A DNA stretch of 64,000 bases from Antilocapra americana (lineage: Eukaryota > Chordata > Mammalia > Artiodactyla > Antilocapridae): NCBI GenBank assembly GCA_007570785.1, contig ML660203.1, forward strand, positions 10,602,586 through 10,666,585, written 5' to 3'. Below, one piece after another: positions 34,921-45,464 of the stretch. A program made the translations under genes and the position numbers. Under the pieces are notes generated by a model. The model saw only the letters and a program-made list of their open reading frames with translations. It had not been told where the DNA came from and made no database searches. The number at the start of each line of letters is the position of its first letter. Positions within the stretch are counted from its first letter, which is position 1.

Positions 34921-35836
34921 ATCCTTTGATTTTAATGTCTTTGACCACAAGAAAACTCTTAATCATCCTTCATCACCCAGTTTAAATCCTGCCTCCTCTG
35001 TGAAGCTCCCCCGTGATCTTGCCTCTCTACTTCCATAGGACACTTTACTGCACATAAAATTTTCTATTTATTTGTCTTATCCTTCATTAGGCTGGGGGAT
35101 CTTGAGGTTATAAGCCATGTGTGAGTCTTTGTAATCTGGAACCTGGGATAAAATGGGGAAAAAGAGAAAGTCTTTGTCTTCATGAAGTCTACATTCTAGT
35201 GGAGAAGACAGAAAATAAACAGGTAGTATAGTAGGAAATCAGATAGTAAAGAATGTCATGATGGAAAGTAAAGTAAGGAAGAGAGTGGAAAATATGTCTC
35301 TTTTGTGACACTTGAGCAGAGTGTATCAGCACAGAATAACTGCAAAAAGTACATGACACGTGAATAATGGTATCTCCTTTTACAGAAACCTCCCTTTTTT
35401 CTCCATCAAACATCACGCTTATAAAGATGCTTCCAATAGCTGAGCCCTTTCCACACTGCAGTCACATTGCTCTTCTTTCCTTGCTTCAAAAAGGAAATCT
35501 CCCTGCCTCAGAATTTTTGCACATGTTCATCCTCCTGCCAGTGATATTCTTTCCCAGGGTTTGGCACAACTCCTGCTTTATAAATCAGGGCTCAGCTGAA
35601 AGATCTCCTCAAAGGGGCTTCTGCCTGCTTATGTTCTCTTAATTTGATGTGTTCCTCCCTGCATCTACCCTAGTCACTCTCCTCCTATTTGGTTTTCTTC
35701 ACCGTACTCACCATTCTCCGGAATTTAGTTGACTGTGTATTTATTTTCTAGTTCATTGTTAGTGCACTCAACTAGGATACAAGCTCAGGAGAGAAGAGTC
35801 TTGTGTTGTTCATGGCTGTATCCCTCATATCTAGCA
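34921..35836. other. 3' flank of BPIFA4; possible terminal exon region
   Basis: No coding exon. If the donor at 36159-36154 is used, an untranslated last exon could lie here; a minus-strand AATAAA at 35745-35740 is one candidate signal. MIR/L2-like pieces are present around 35390-35720. Confidence 0.3.
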
Positions 35837-36056
35837 CATGTGTGTGTGTGTGTGTTAGTCACTCAGTTGTGTCCAAATCTGCAACCGCATGAACTGCAGC
35901 CCACCAGGATCCTCTGTCTATGAAATTCTCCAGGCAAGAATACTGGAGTGGGTTGCCATTTCCTTTTCCAGAGGATCTTCCTGAGCTAGGGATTGAACCC
36001 GGGTCTCCTGCACTGCATGCAGATGCTTTACCATCTGAGCTACTAGGAAAGCCTAA
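35837..36056 (-). mobile_element. Bov-tA SINE
   Basis: (TG)n tail then gttagtcactcagttgtgtc, ending ctgagctactaggaaagcc. The flanking words tctagcaca (35830 region and 36057 region) are a likely target duplication. Confidence 0.92.
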
Positions 36057-36159
36057 TCTAGCACATAGTAGATCCTTAAATTGAAACTTTATGAATGAAT
36101 GACATAATGGCTCTTGAGCCAGTCATCACTGAGGAGTGGAATATGCTCTGATGTCTTAC

Positions 36160-36239
36160 CAGACTGGTACAAACATGGCTTCTTCACTTTGTAGCTATTT
36201 CAATGGTGGCTTGGTATCCATTCTGCTGCAGCAGCCAAT
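36160..36239 (-). CDS. BPIFA4: BPIFA4 last coding exon with stop at 36186-36184
   Basis: After acceptor TTTTGCATTCTAG the exon encodes WLLQQNGYQATIEIATK then TGA (coding 36239-36184). The end at 36160 is inferred from a donor-like CTG/GTAAGA 24 bases after the stop, which suggests a separate untranslated terminal exon, as known for other PLUNC genes. The assignment rests on splice sites, frame and predicted total length (227 against 228 aa for latherin), not on strong similarity of the tail. Confidence 0.78.
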
Positions 36240-39200
36240 CTAGAATGCAAAACAGATAGCTCAGGACAGTGGAAGTGAAGGCAGATCAGAGAGACCAAAG
36301 GGAATTCCCTCTGCTTTAACTGGCGGTGGGCAGGGTGGGGGAGTAAGCCAAAGGCTTGAAGACAGGAGGCTGGGGCTGTTACTAGTGGTCACTAGCTGTC
36401 TTTGACCACTTCACCGACAGTTCTGGGCCTTCTTTTCCTCATCTATCAATTGGGAGCAACTATCCTTCCCAAGCAAATCACTGAAGAGTGAGGCAGTAGA
36501 GGAAGTTGGCATTATAGCAGCCAGAGTCTCCATTTCCCTGGCCATCTCCCCATTGTGGTGGCCCAGAATCATCAGGGTGAGATTGAGCTCCTCCACTCAC
36601 ATTTGCTTTGGGAAGCTGGGGACTAAGCTTTGGGAACTTTAAAGCAGTGGTCCCTAACTTTCTTGGCACTAGGGACTGGTTTTGTGGAAGGCAATTTTTC
36701 CATAGATGGGGATTGGGAGAAGATGGTTCAGGCAGTAATGGGAGTGATGGGGAGCTATGGGGAGTGGAAGATGAAGCTGCTTTGTGGGCCAGTTCCTAAC
36801 TGATAGAGGTTGGGGACCTCTGCCTTAAAGCCCAACCAGATTTAACTGCCTTGAGCCTCCTATTGCATAATCTGGGTGTACCCTGTCAATGGAGGGATAT
36901 GAGCAGAGGCCAGAAAATTGCTTACTGGCAGAGAAACTAGAGCATCTAGCACTTGCTAGAACTAATGAATATTTAGTGAAGGTGGGAAGGGTCTTTTCAA
37001 CCCAGCAAGTCCATTGGTTTTCAAATTCCCACTGGGGCCTCAGCTGCTGAGATTAAATCTTGGATTTGTCGCTTTGGGTTCTTGCAGATGTGGGAACTTT
37101 GGTGGCTTAGAGATAGTGACTGTTGGAAGGAGGCAGGTTTTGACTGGGCTGAAACTATTTTCTGCTTATAAAGCAACATCTAAAATTTAGGAGGAATTGG
37201 ACAGCTTTTGTCTCCCATCGAAACCTCCATTCATACTTGAGCTTCTTTAGGATTTTGGGACCAGAATAGAATTGAAATCAGCATGACTTAGCTAGTGGTG
37301 GAGATTTAATGACTAGGGCAAGCAGGGTGATTACCCCTGGGCTTGGTGTGCACAGGACTCCCTCAATTAATGGCAGTTGAAGTCATTAGAACTGTTATTA
37401 TTAGGGGCCATTCTGGTTCAAAAGATAAAGGAAGTTTCAATTTGAGAGAAGCGTAAGGTGAAGTGTGAAGGAAGGTTGGAGCTTTCTCCTGGAGTATTCC
37501 TGTCCCTTCCCATTGCCATCACTTACTCATCAGCTCACTAGCCACCTGTGGGTTCAGGTTATAGAGCCATGAATTGATGAAGGGGCATACCTGAAAGATA
37601 AAGAAATATGCAAGAGTCAGGAGGAAGGTGCTACCCACTGGAGCCTGAATGGGAGTAATCAAGGCAAGTTCTTCTAAGCCAACCCATCCCAGGGAAAAAT
37701 CAGATAAAGGACTTTGGGGGAGAGACTGCCTTGGCATCATATGTCAGCTGAGTCATTTGGCAGCGCTATGACTTGGTAAGTCATTCTTCTTTGGGACTTT
37801 TTTTTCAATCTGGAAAATGGAAATAATATTGTTACCTAAAGTATAAGATTGTTTGAAGGATGGGATAAGAATATTCACGTAAGATACTTAGCACAGTTTC
37901 TGTGAGCTTAATGAACGTTAGCTCTCAATTTTATAATTACCTTCTACTGATTTTATTGATAAGGAAATTGAGTCTTGGAGAGGCTTATCAATTCACCTCC
38001 CATCACACAGATGCTAGTTTTGACCTGAAGAATTAAATGTCTGTAAAGCACTTTATCCATGCCTGGATGCAGAATGGAAGCTTTTTTCTCCCATTTCTTC
38101 TTTCTCTAACTTTCTTTCCTGGGAGATTTCCTTCCAGTTTAAGAATAGCTAATCCTGGGCTTCCCTGGTGGTCTAGCAGTTAAGACTGCACTTCCAATAT
38201 GTATGTGTGTGCTAAGTCGCTTCAGTCGTGTCTGACTCTTTGTGACCCTATGGACTGCAGCCTGCCAGTCTCTTCTGTCCATGGGATTCTCCAGGCAAGT
38301 ATACTGGGGTGGGTCACTGTGTTCTTCTCCAAGAAATCTTCCTAACCCAGGGATCCGACCTGTGCCTTTTAGGTCTCCTGCATTGGCAGGCAGGTTCTTT
38401 ACCACTATCATCACCTGGGAAGCACTTCCAATACAGGCAAAGTTTAATTTCTGGTCGGAGAACTAAGATCCTACATGCTGAAGCAATTGGATTTTGTAGA
38501 CTTACTTTTGCTCCCAAATTATTGATGATCAGGTTTTTTATAGTTATCTCCACATATTCCCAAACAAAATTTGGTATCCGACTGGTTCTAAATGAAGAAT
38601 GAAAAAAGTGGGTAGAATGGATTAATTTCTCCCAAACTCTCCTTTTTTCACTTCTCTTCTTTGCTCAATGGGCCCCAAATTGCTTAAAGTCTATTGCTTG
38701 TTTCCAGAGCACTTTGCGGGGCTTCCCTAGTGGCTCAGATGGAAAAGCATCCGCCTGCAAGGCAGGAGACCCAGGTTTGATCCCTGGGTTAGGAAGATCC
38801 CCTGGAGAAGGAGATGGCAACCCACTCCAGTATCCTTGCCTAGAAAATTTCATGGACAGAGGAGCCTGGCGGGCTATAGTCCATGGAGTTGCAAAGAGTT
38901 GGAGATAACTGAGTGGCTAACACATACACACACAGAGTATTTCATGACTCACCCTTGTTCTTCTGCCTTGACCTACTTCTTAGGGATCCTCAAAATAAAT
39001 CTTCCCATTTAAATCACCCTGACCTCATCATTGCTGCCCTTCATCCCCCTCTCTGTGATTATTTTATTTTTCTCTCCTGAGATGCCTTCTTCAACTCCTG
39101 TCACCCTTTTAGGTCCAGCCATTTCCTCCAAAAAGCCCTTCCAAAGTTTTCTAGCCAACTCTGAGTTTGCTCTGGCAAACTCCTGTTTATCTGGTTATCT

Positions 39201-42200
39201 AAGGCCCCAAATGAACTGATTTACACAAAAGGTTGATTTTGGAGGGTACAGATGCTGGTGACATCTTCCAGTTGAAGCCTCATGGTGGGCTTCATCACAC
39301 CTGGCTGGAAAAAGATGGAAAACTCACAGACTTCCAGATTGGATCCGAACACTCTCAGGAATGAGCCTGCAATGCCCGAAGGTGAGCCGGTATATGCCAT
39401 TTATATCCTTCTCCAAACGAAGCTGGACTTTCATATTTGTCCTCACTTGAAATATGAGGGGATTAAGAACTGGAAGCCTGTGGGATGGAAGAGTTAAAGA
39501 TGGTGGGAGAGAATTTCAGAGCTTTCTACATTCCCATTTATTTCTAGAATGAGGGTGCCCATGTTTGCACAAGAGCCCTATGTTTGCACAAAAATCACCC
39601 TATTACAACTCTTTCCTAATTTTTCAAAAGATATGAATCAGGACTGGAGAACAGGAATGGCTTTCTTGAAGTCATGTATCCAGCCAGCAGCATCCAGAAC
39701 ACATGACTGATAAAACGTCTCGCTCAGGGGACAGTTAGAAAGGAAAAAGTTGATTCAGAGTATGGCATCCTATCAAACCAAGAAACCATGACCTTGGAAA
39801 GTACTCTTTTAGAGGTCTCAAAATCTACTGACTTGAGGGTCAAGCTTGAAATGGTAATGAATGAAATAGACCAGGGCTTAGCTTTGTTGGGAGATGAGTG
39901 AAGGCTGTGATGAATTGAAGAACGCCCATCCTCTCTAAAAATATACCATGCAGACTGAAAAAACATATCCCTAGGCATCTGTACGTGTTAGTGCCAAGGA
40001 GTGTAGGGGTCTAGAGCAGATTCCTGAGTTCTCACCTTAAATCCTATTCAATCAGAACTGAGTTGGCTCATGAAGTCCAAATCAATGAACGAGGGCCTTT
40101 GAATGAAGCAGGGGAAAAGAAACTCACTCAACCTTCCTCCTTTCCTTAGAGGGGCCCCAGGATGGAAGCATTCAAGTATTCTACAGGTTCGTGATTCTAC
40201 ACATAGGGTGACCCAGCCTGGGGGGAGAGGGGCTGTTTTATCTCAACCACACAAGGAATCTTTCTGAGACTGTGCTGGACGCCCTCCCCCCTCCCCCTGC
40301 TGCACACTGCGCAAAAGTGAACGGAGCTGCACATGAGACTCACAGCTGTTACTTACTTTGTATGTACAGAAAATGCCAACGCCACCAGTAATTCGGCTTC
40401 CTTGTTGATGGAGTCCTGGAGGAAGACCTGAAGGAGGCGGGGGTCTTCTAGTTCTACCCTGGGTGAAGAAATAGCACAACAGGAAGGTTGTGGGCTTCAG
40501 CTGCAGGTGGACCTCACTTTGTGTGAAGGCAGGTCCCCTGCAGAGCAGAAGCTGAAGGTATGCAAATATGGTTACTTACTCATTAATCATAGAATCGCAT
40601 AGCTACTGCATGTTATATGAGCACTGGGAACATAGAGCAGAAAGAAACTCTTGTCTTAATGCATCTCAGGAGGATCCAGTCCAGTCCTTTGGTCAGCACT
40701 AAGCAGTTTGGAGGGCTTCCCAGATGGCACTAGTGGTAAAGAACCCACCTGCCAATGCAGGAGATGTAAAGAGATGCAGATTCAATCTCTGGGTTGGGAA
40801 GATCCCCTGGAGGAGGGCATGGCAACCCACACCAGTCTTCTTGCCTAGAGAATCCCATGGACAGAGGAGCCTGGCAGGCTACAGTCCATAGCGTCACAAA
40901 GAGCCAGACATGACTGAGAGACTTAGCAGGCACATACACAGGCTGGAATAAAAAAGTGGATGAATAGTAAGGAAAAGACTGCAAGCCATATGTAGCACAT
41001 GCCTAGAGAAGGGTGTGTGTGTATAAAGCAATAAACCCAGGTGATAAGTACTGTGAAAAGCCCTATAGGATCAGGCGAAAAAGGATGACATTGGGAAGAA
41101 TGGAGTTTTAGATAGGGTAGTCAGGAAAACCATTTCATTGGCGGTGACATTTGGCCAGAGTCACAAATAAAGTAAGGGTACAAGTCATGAGGAGGGGGGC
41201 TTCCCTGGTGGCTCGGCAGTAAAAAATTTGTCTGCCAATGCAGGAGACTTGGGTTTGATCCCTGGGTCTGAAAGATCCTCTGGAGAAGGAAATGGCTACC
41301 CACTCCAGGATTCTTGTCTGGGAACAAACAAGTCACAAGGATAACCCAGGGAAGAAACAGCTAGGCTGAAGACAGAGTAAGTACAAAGGCCCTGAGGCTG
41401 AAACTTGGCTGGCATGTTTGAGGAACAGCAACAGGCTCAGTGGTGGCTGGTGAACAGTGGGTGAGGGGAGAATTATAGGAGAAGTGAGAGTCAGGGCGAG
41501 GCATCATGGAGCCTTGTGGGCCAGCGATAAGGACTTTGGGTTTGGTTTCGAGAGCAAAGAGAGGACATTGGAGGGTCTCAGTAAGGGAGTTATAGAGTCT
41601 GTCTTCTTAGATTCTTCTGCATACTGGGGGAACAGAATGGAGGGGAGGGGCTTAAAGTGGAAGAAGAGGGTCTCTCAGATCAGAGGAGGTGGGCAAAATG
41701 GGCAGATGCCTGGATGTGTTTTGAGGGTAGGTCTGCCTGGATTTGTTAACAGGATGTGGCTGTGAGGGAAAGAGAGGAGGCTAGGACCACATTAGGAGCT
41801 TTGGCCCGAGCAAACTTCATGAGTAGAGTTGTCATTAACTAAGATGAACTAGGTCGGGGAAGGAGCAGGTGGGGTGGGACAAGGGTAGGAATCAGCAGTT
41901 ATGTTGGATGTGTTAGGAATAGGAACTGGGTCTTTTTCATGCTGGTGGTCAGATAACATTGATTATCATGTTACCACATTATTATTGTAGAAAAAGTGAA
42001 AGAGAAAGTGTTAGTCGCTCAGTTGTGTCTGACTCTTTGTGACTCCATGGGCTGTAGCCTGCCAGTTTCCTTTGTCCATGGGATTTTCCAGGCAGGAATA
42101 CGGCAGTGGGTTGCCATTCCTTTTCTCCAGGGTATCTTCTCAACCCAGGGATTGAACCAAAGTCTCCTGCATTGCAGGTGGATTCTTTGCCAGCTGAGCA

Positions 42201-44380
42201 ACAAGGGAAACCCATTATTGTAGAGGTTGTTATTGTTACTGCCAATTGGGGTCTTACTAAGGATGGGGAGCTGTGCAAGCATTTTATACATATTATTTCA
42301 TGTAATATTCACAGCAGTTCTCTGGGGATAAATGCTATCATTCCCCAGTTAATAGGGAACAGGAGTTAGAAGGGAAGGGAAGAAGAAGAGAGAAGGGAAG
42401 AGAGCTGTTGCTCTCCTGGCAGATAGATTGAACCCTGTCCTCTGCACCTCCTCAACCCCTGCAGCCCCCACAACCCCAACTGTGGGAATTTCTTCCAACT
42501 ATAGTATGTCCTCTACTTATAAATCTTTAAGTTGTGAACTTTCAAAGATGCAACATGCATTTGCATGTCCAATCACATGAGGTGTGAGTGAAACTGCAGC
42601 TTGCCCTCTGTCTCCCATTGCTGACCATCCTTCAGCTCTGCCATCTCCTACCTCCTCCAGTCAGCAACTCTTCTTGCCTGAAAGTTCACTCAGTACCAAC
42701 CCTGGTGTGCCAGCTGTTGTACTGTACAACTGTACTCTTCCAGGTACTGTGCTATAAGACTTAAACTGTTTTCTTTATTTTTTTTGTATGTTAATGCATT
42801 ACTTGTGTGAAAGTATTATAAACCTATTACAGTACAGTACTATATTGCCAATGGTGTTAGTTACCAAGGCTAAATTTGTTGGTCTTACAGACACATTGGA
42901 CTTATGAACATGCTCTCTGAAAGGGGACTTACTGTAGTGGATCTAAGGCCATAGGTGCTGGAAGGGCTGCTAACTGAAGGGAAGGCCTCTGTGAAGTCAG
43001 GGAACGTGGGGTGAGGTCTAACAAACCGACAAACCAGGGAGCCTGGACCTGGGGGTGGTAAATGGGGCACACTCACACAACATTGCTGTCACTGTCGAAG
43101 TCCAGCTGGCTTGCTTGTTGGCTGAAGACATTCTGCAATGACTCTTCAAGGACGATTTTCTGCAGGCTTTGGAGAAAGCCCACGCTGAGGAGTTCTTGAG
43201 TCAAGACTGAAAAACATGCCCCCCACCCGCACCCCCAACCCAATTAGACGTTTAGAGGTCAAAGTGTCTCAGATGCAACCTTGACCTCTGAGTAAGTTCC
43301 ATGTGAGGTGCTTCCCCTTTGCTCACCTAGCCTTTCTGGTCTCCTCAGTGCTGGACCAAGTTCCAGACACTGTCACTCAGTAAACATCTATAGGTGCCAC
43401 AGCTCTGTCAGGGATGGGGCTGCCACAGTGAGAATAGGCACAACTCTCTGCCCTAGTGGAGATGGCATTTCAGTGAGAGTGAGGGGAGAGACGGCAGAGC
43501 CGTGAATGAAGAGACATGTAGGAGGCGGGGCCAAATAAATGCTATAAGGAGGTTGGTTGATTTCAAAGTATTTAGCCAGCCAGTTTGGCCTGGCACCTGG
43601 GGCTCCTGCACTTAACTTTTCAGATTTTTGGTTGGTAGGAGCCTGGAGTTCTTGGGGATGAAGCTAGGATGGTTTGGGTGATGAGCAAGAGCCACTGGGA
43701 GTCTCTGAATAGGGATTATTTCCCAGAGAGAATAAAAAAGTTTTTCAATATACTGAATTCCACCGAATGCTATTTCTGTCTATGAGGGAAAATAAAAGGC
43801 AGAGTGAGGAACTGAGAGTCCTGAGTGAGGGTGCTAATATATGCAGAGAGATGGAGGAAGGTCTTCTTGCAAATTCAAAATTTTAGCAGAGACCTGAAGA
43901 AAGGGAGGGAACTGTGCTGATAGTTAGGGGAGGAGTGTTCCAGTCAGAAGGAATAGCATGTGCAAAGGTCCTGCGGTGTGCTTAATGTGCTGAGCAGGCT
44001 ACTGTGGCAGAAGGGAGGGAGCAAGCATGCAGTGGTAGGAGAGGTGGGCAGAGGTTTTAATAGATGAAGCAAAGAGACAGGAAAGGGAGGAACCTTGGGA
44101 GAAGAGGGTTAAATAGAGTAATGCAATGATGATCAGAGCTGTTAATGATTATTGGAGTAAACTATGTCCCAGGCACTAGGGTAATCAGAACTTAACTGAT
44201 ATTAGTTAAAGATCTGGATCTCTAGAAGAGGCCTGTGGGCCTGACACAACCAGGCATGACCCAAGGCTGGACAGTCTCACCATCGTTGAGCTGGGAAGAA
44301 ACTCCAGACAGGACTTCTTGAGCAGAGGATAAAGCAAGTAGCCCACAGAGGAGAATGAAGAGGCTGGAGACCTTCAGCAT
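36184..44380 (-). CDS. BPIFA4: BPI fold-containing family A member 4, latherin/BASE-like, 227 aa
   Basis: Join on the minus strand: 44380-44281, 43206-43077, 40458-40357, 39477-39328, 38587-38506, 37590-37527, 36239-36184; total 684 nt ending in TGA. All introns are GT-AG and the frame is uninterrupted. The product begins MLKVSSLFILLCGLLALSSA, a clear signal peptide with cleavage expected before QEVL, giving a mature protein of about 207 aa. The N-terminus and the motifs QVRTNMKVQLRLEKD and YRLTFGHCRLIPE match horse latherin (228 aa) and human BASE/BPIFA4P closely in position. Cys147 (exon 4) and Cys190 (exon 6) are the family disulphide. No N-glycosylation sequon is visible. Latherin is a secreted surfactant of sweat and saliva; whether this ruminant copy is surface-active is an inference. 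Human BPIFA4P is a pseudogene, yet this copy looks intact. A latherin-like name would be equally acceptable. Confidence 0.9.
36645..36822. mobile_element. hAT MITE with 8-bp target duplication, in BPIFA4 intron 6
   Basis: Terminal repeats cagtggtccctaac at the left and, reversed, cagaggtccccaac at the right. Target duplication ctttaaag (36637-36644) and ccttaaag (36823-36830), 7 of 8 identical. Eight bases is the hAT hallmark. Confidence 0.85.
37527..37590 (-). CDS. BPIFA4: BPIFA4 coding exon 6
   Basis: 64 nt, encoding VCPFINSWLYNLNPQVASEL plus M. Cys190 completes the disulphide with Cys147. Acceptor ATCTTTCAG, donor GTAAGTG. Same length and phase as BPIFA3 exon 6. Confidence 0.92.
38157..38482 (+). 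mobile_element. CHR SINE split by a Bov-tA insertion, BPIFA4 intron 5
   Basis: The CHR element starts gggcttccctggtggtctag, is broken at 38199 and resumes at 38434 with aggcaaagtttaatttctgg and ggagaactaagatcctacat. Confidence 0.87.
38200..38421 (-). mobile_element. Bov-tA SINE nested in CHR
   Basis: Minus-oriented element bounded by gcacttccaata at 38188-38199 and 38422-38433, an exact 12-bp target duplication. Confidence 0.95.
38506..38587 (-). CDS. BPIFA4: BPIFA4 coding exon 5
   Basis: 82 nt, encoding TSRIPNFVWEYVEITIKNLI and INNLGAK. Acceptor TTCTTCATTTAG, donor GTAAGTC, phase 0 exit. A nested pair of SINEs begins only about 25 bases beyond the donor. Confidence 0.88.
38718..38930 (+). 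mobile_element. Bov-tA SINE, BPIFA4 intron 4
   Basis: ggggcttccctagtggctca to gataactgagtggctaaca. Confidence 0.95.
39328..39477 (-). CDS. BPIFA4: BPIFA4 coding exon 4
   Basis: 150 nt, encoding LPVLNPLIFQVRTNMKVQLR then LEKDINGIYRLTFGHCRLIP and ESVRIQSGS. Best-conserved exon; Cys147 is at the 36th complete codon, as in BPIFA3. Acceptor TCCCACAG, donor GTGAGTT. Confidence 0.92.
40357..40458 (-). CDS. BPIFA4: BPIFA4 coding exon 3
   Basis: 102 nt, encoding VELEDPRLLQVFLQDSINKE and on to LLVALAFSVHT. The RLLQVFLQ segment aligns with RLLQLSLE of latherin. Acceptor TTCTTCACCCAG, donor GTAAGT. Confidence 0.87.
40712..40935 (+). mobile_element. Bov-tA SINE, BPIFA4 intron 2
   Basis: gggcttcccagatggcacta to agacatgactgagagactta. 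Confidence 0.93.
41199..41325 (+). mobile_element. Truncated Bov-tA SINE, BPIFA4 intron 2
   Basis: Starts gggcttccctggtggctcgg and stops near attcttgtctgggaa; the distal third is missing. acaagtca occurs on both sides (41179 region and 41328 region), a possible target duplication. Confidence 0.9.
42000..42215 (-). mobile_element. Bov-tA SINE, BPIFA4 intron 2
   Basis: gttagtcgctcagttgtgtc to gctgagcaacaagggaaacc. The word attattgtaga flanks it on both sides (41980 region and 42213 region), a clear target duplication. Confidence 0.94.
42500..42938. mobile_element. Tigger/TcMar-like DNA transposon remnant, BPIFA4 intron 2
   Basis: Inverted ends tatagtatgtcctct (left) and, reversed, tacagtaagtcccct (right), about 440 bp, no transposase frame. 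The right end reads cttatgaacatgctctctga, typical of this family. Confidence 0.65.
43077..43206 (-). CDS. BPIFA4: BPIFA4 coding exon 2
   Basis: 130 nt, encoding LTQELLSVGFLQSLQKIVLE through DFDSDSNV. Leucine- and glutamine-rich, as in latherin's N-terminal region, but it is the least conserved exon. Acceptor GTTTTTCAG, donor GTGAGT; a second GT two bases upstream of the donor would break the frame. Confidence 0.87.
43207..44280. other. BPIFA4 intron 1, largely unique
   Basis: Includes purine-rich unique sequence, 43900-44010 resembling an old MIR/L2 phrase (agcatgtgcaaaggtcctg), and nothing coding. Confidence 0.4.
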
Positions 44381-44394
44381 CTTGGAACGGGCAC
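44281..44394 (-). CDS. BPIFA4: BPIFA4 first coding exon (start codon 44380-44378)
   Basis: Encodes residues 1-33 (signal peptide then QEVLSGVSSQLND). A at -3 of the start codon. Donor GTGAGA at 44280-44275, phase 1. A strong acceptor-like site (pyrimidine-rich tract then TTACCCACAG) ends at 44395, so 44381-44394 is probably 5' UTR following an upstream untranslated exon. Confidence 0.9.
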
Positions 44395-44933
44395 CTGTGG
44401 GTAAGCAGGGCAGAGAGGGCTCTCTGAGAGAATCTCCCCAGAGCTTGGGTCCAGGATGGCCACAGAACTCACTGGATCCATTTTACAGACTGGGCCACTG
44501 AGGCTTAGAGAGGAGACATGCTTTTCCTCATAGTACCGAGCAAGAAATGGAAGGTCCAGCCCAAGGCCTCACAACCCGTATTTTATGCCCAAGAGATTTA
44601 GACATACAACTGTTCCTGCAGGGGCACAGTCTCCCCCAGTGGAGCTCTGACTGCCCCTGTGAGAGGCTGTATAAAGTTGTAATTATGAGAATGTAGCAAC
44701 AAAATCAGAAATGAGGCACTTCCTCTCTTGATAACAAGGAAAATGAAGAGAACAGCAAACTGGTCTAGAGAAACAGCATAAACAGGCCTGAAAAAGTTGA
44801 TCTATCTGAGTTTTAACTGTTACTAATCTGTAGTGTCTGAAACCAGATGGGGTCTTCAAAAGCTAACCTCTAACACTCCCTGACTTGGTGTGAATTACAT
44901 TTGTCAGGGATTAACACTCCCTACATTCCTCTG
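44395..44933. promoter_or_regulatory. Region upstream of BPIFA4 coding exon 1
   Basis: Minus-strand sequence next to the acceptor is pyrimidine-rich, so at least the first part should be intron. A weak TATA-like string (minus CTTTATACAG near 44693-44684) is visible. MIR-like sequence lies at 44470-44590. The untranslated exon and promoter are not located. Confidence 0.3.
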
Positions 44934-45145
44934 TGGGCTTCCCTGGTGGCTCAGATGGTGAAGAATTAGCCTGCAATGCAGGAGACCTGGGTTCAATCCC
45001 TGGGTCAGGAAGATTCCCCGGAGAAGGGAATGGCTACCCACTCCAGTATTCTTTTTGGGAAATTCCATGGACAGAGGAGCCTGGTGGGCTAGAGTCCATG
45101 GGGTCACAAAGAGTTGGAAACAACTTAGCAATGAAACAACAACAG
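44934..45145 (+). mobile_element. Bov-tA SINE
   Basis: gtgggcttccctggtggctc to gttggaaacaacttagcaat. Confidence 0.95.
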
Positions 45146-45149
45146 CAAC

Positions 45150-45255
45150 AACTATATGTGTGTGTGTATGTGTATATATATAGATATGAAACTCAATCAC
45201 TTTGCTGTACACCTGAAACATTACAAATAAACTATACTTCAATTTTTTGAAAAAT
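45150..45255 (+). mobile_element. TG/TA repeat followed by L1 3' end
   Basis: tgtgtgtgtatgtgtatata then aatcactttgctgtacacct and ataaactatacttcaatttt, the L1 3' terminus, in plus orientation. Confidence 0.7.
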
Positions 45256-45464
45256 ATTCTGTAAAGAAAGAGAGAAAAACAGTCAAGTGCTCTCTGCTCT
45301 CCAAGTTCCCATTTCTTGCTCATTAATGTCAATATCTTCTCTTAGGACTGAGCTGTTGTAAGGACTTAGTGCGGACATCCAGAGTCCCCCCTCTTCAGAC
45401 TTTGTTAATCTGTGAATCTTCCAAAGGCACAGTCAGGACCAGGGAGGGCCAAAGAGAACGTTTA

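Noticed and set aside
36399..36430. Possible alternative BPIFA4 last exon (GCCCAG then a stop after three codons)
   Set aside because: No pyrimidine tract before the AG. The exon at 36239-36184 has a strong acceptor and gives the expected length.
39328..39452. Alternative acceptor (TTTCAAG) for BPIFA4 exon 4
   Set aside because: It shifts the frame of the conserved VRTNMKVQLRLEKD segment. The site TCCCACAG further right keeps the frame and gives 150 nt, as in BPIFA3.
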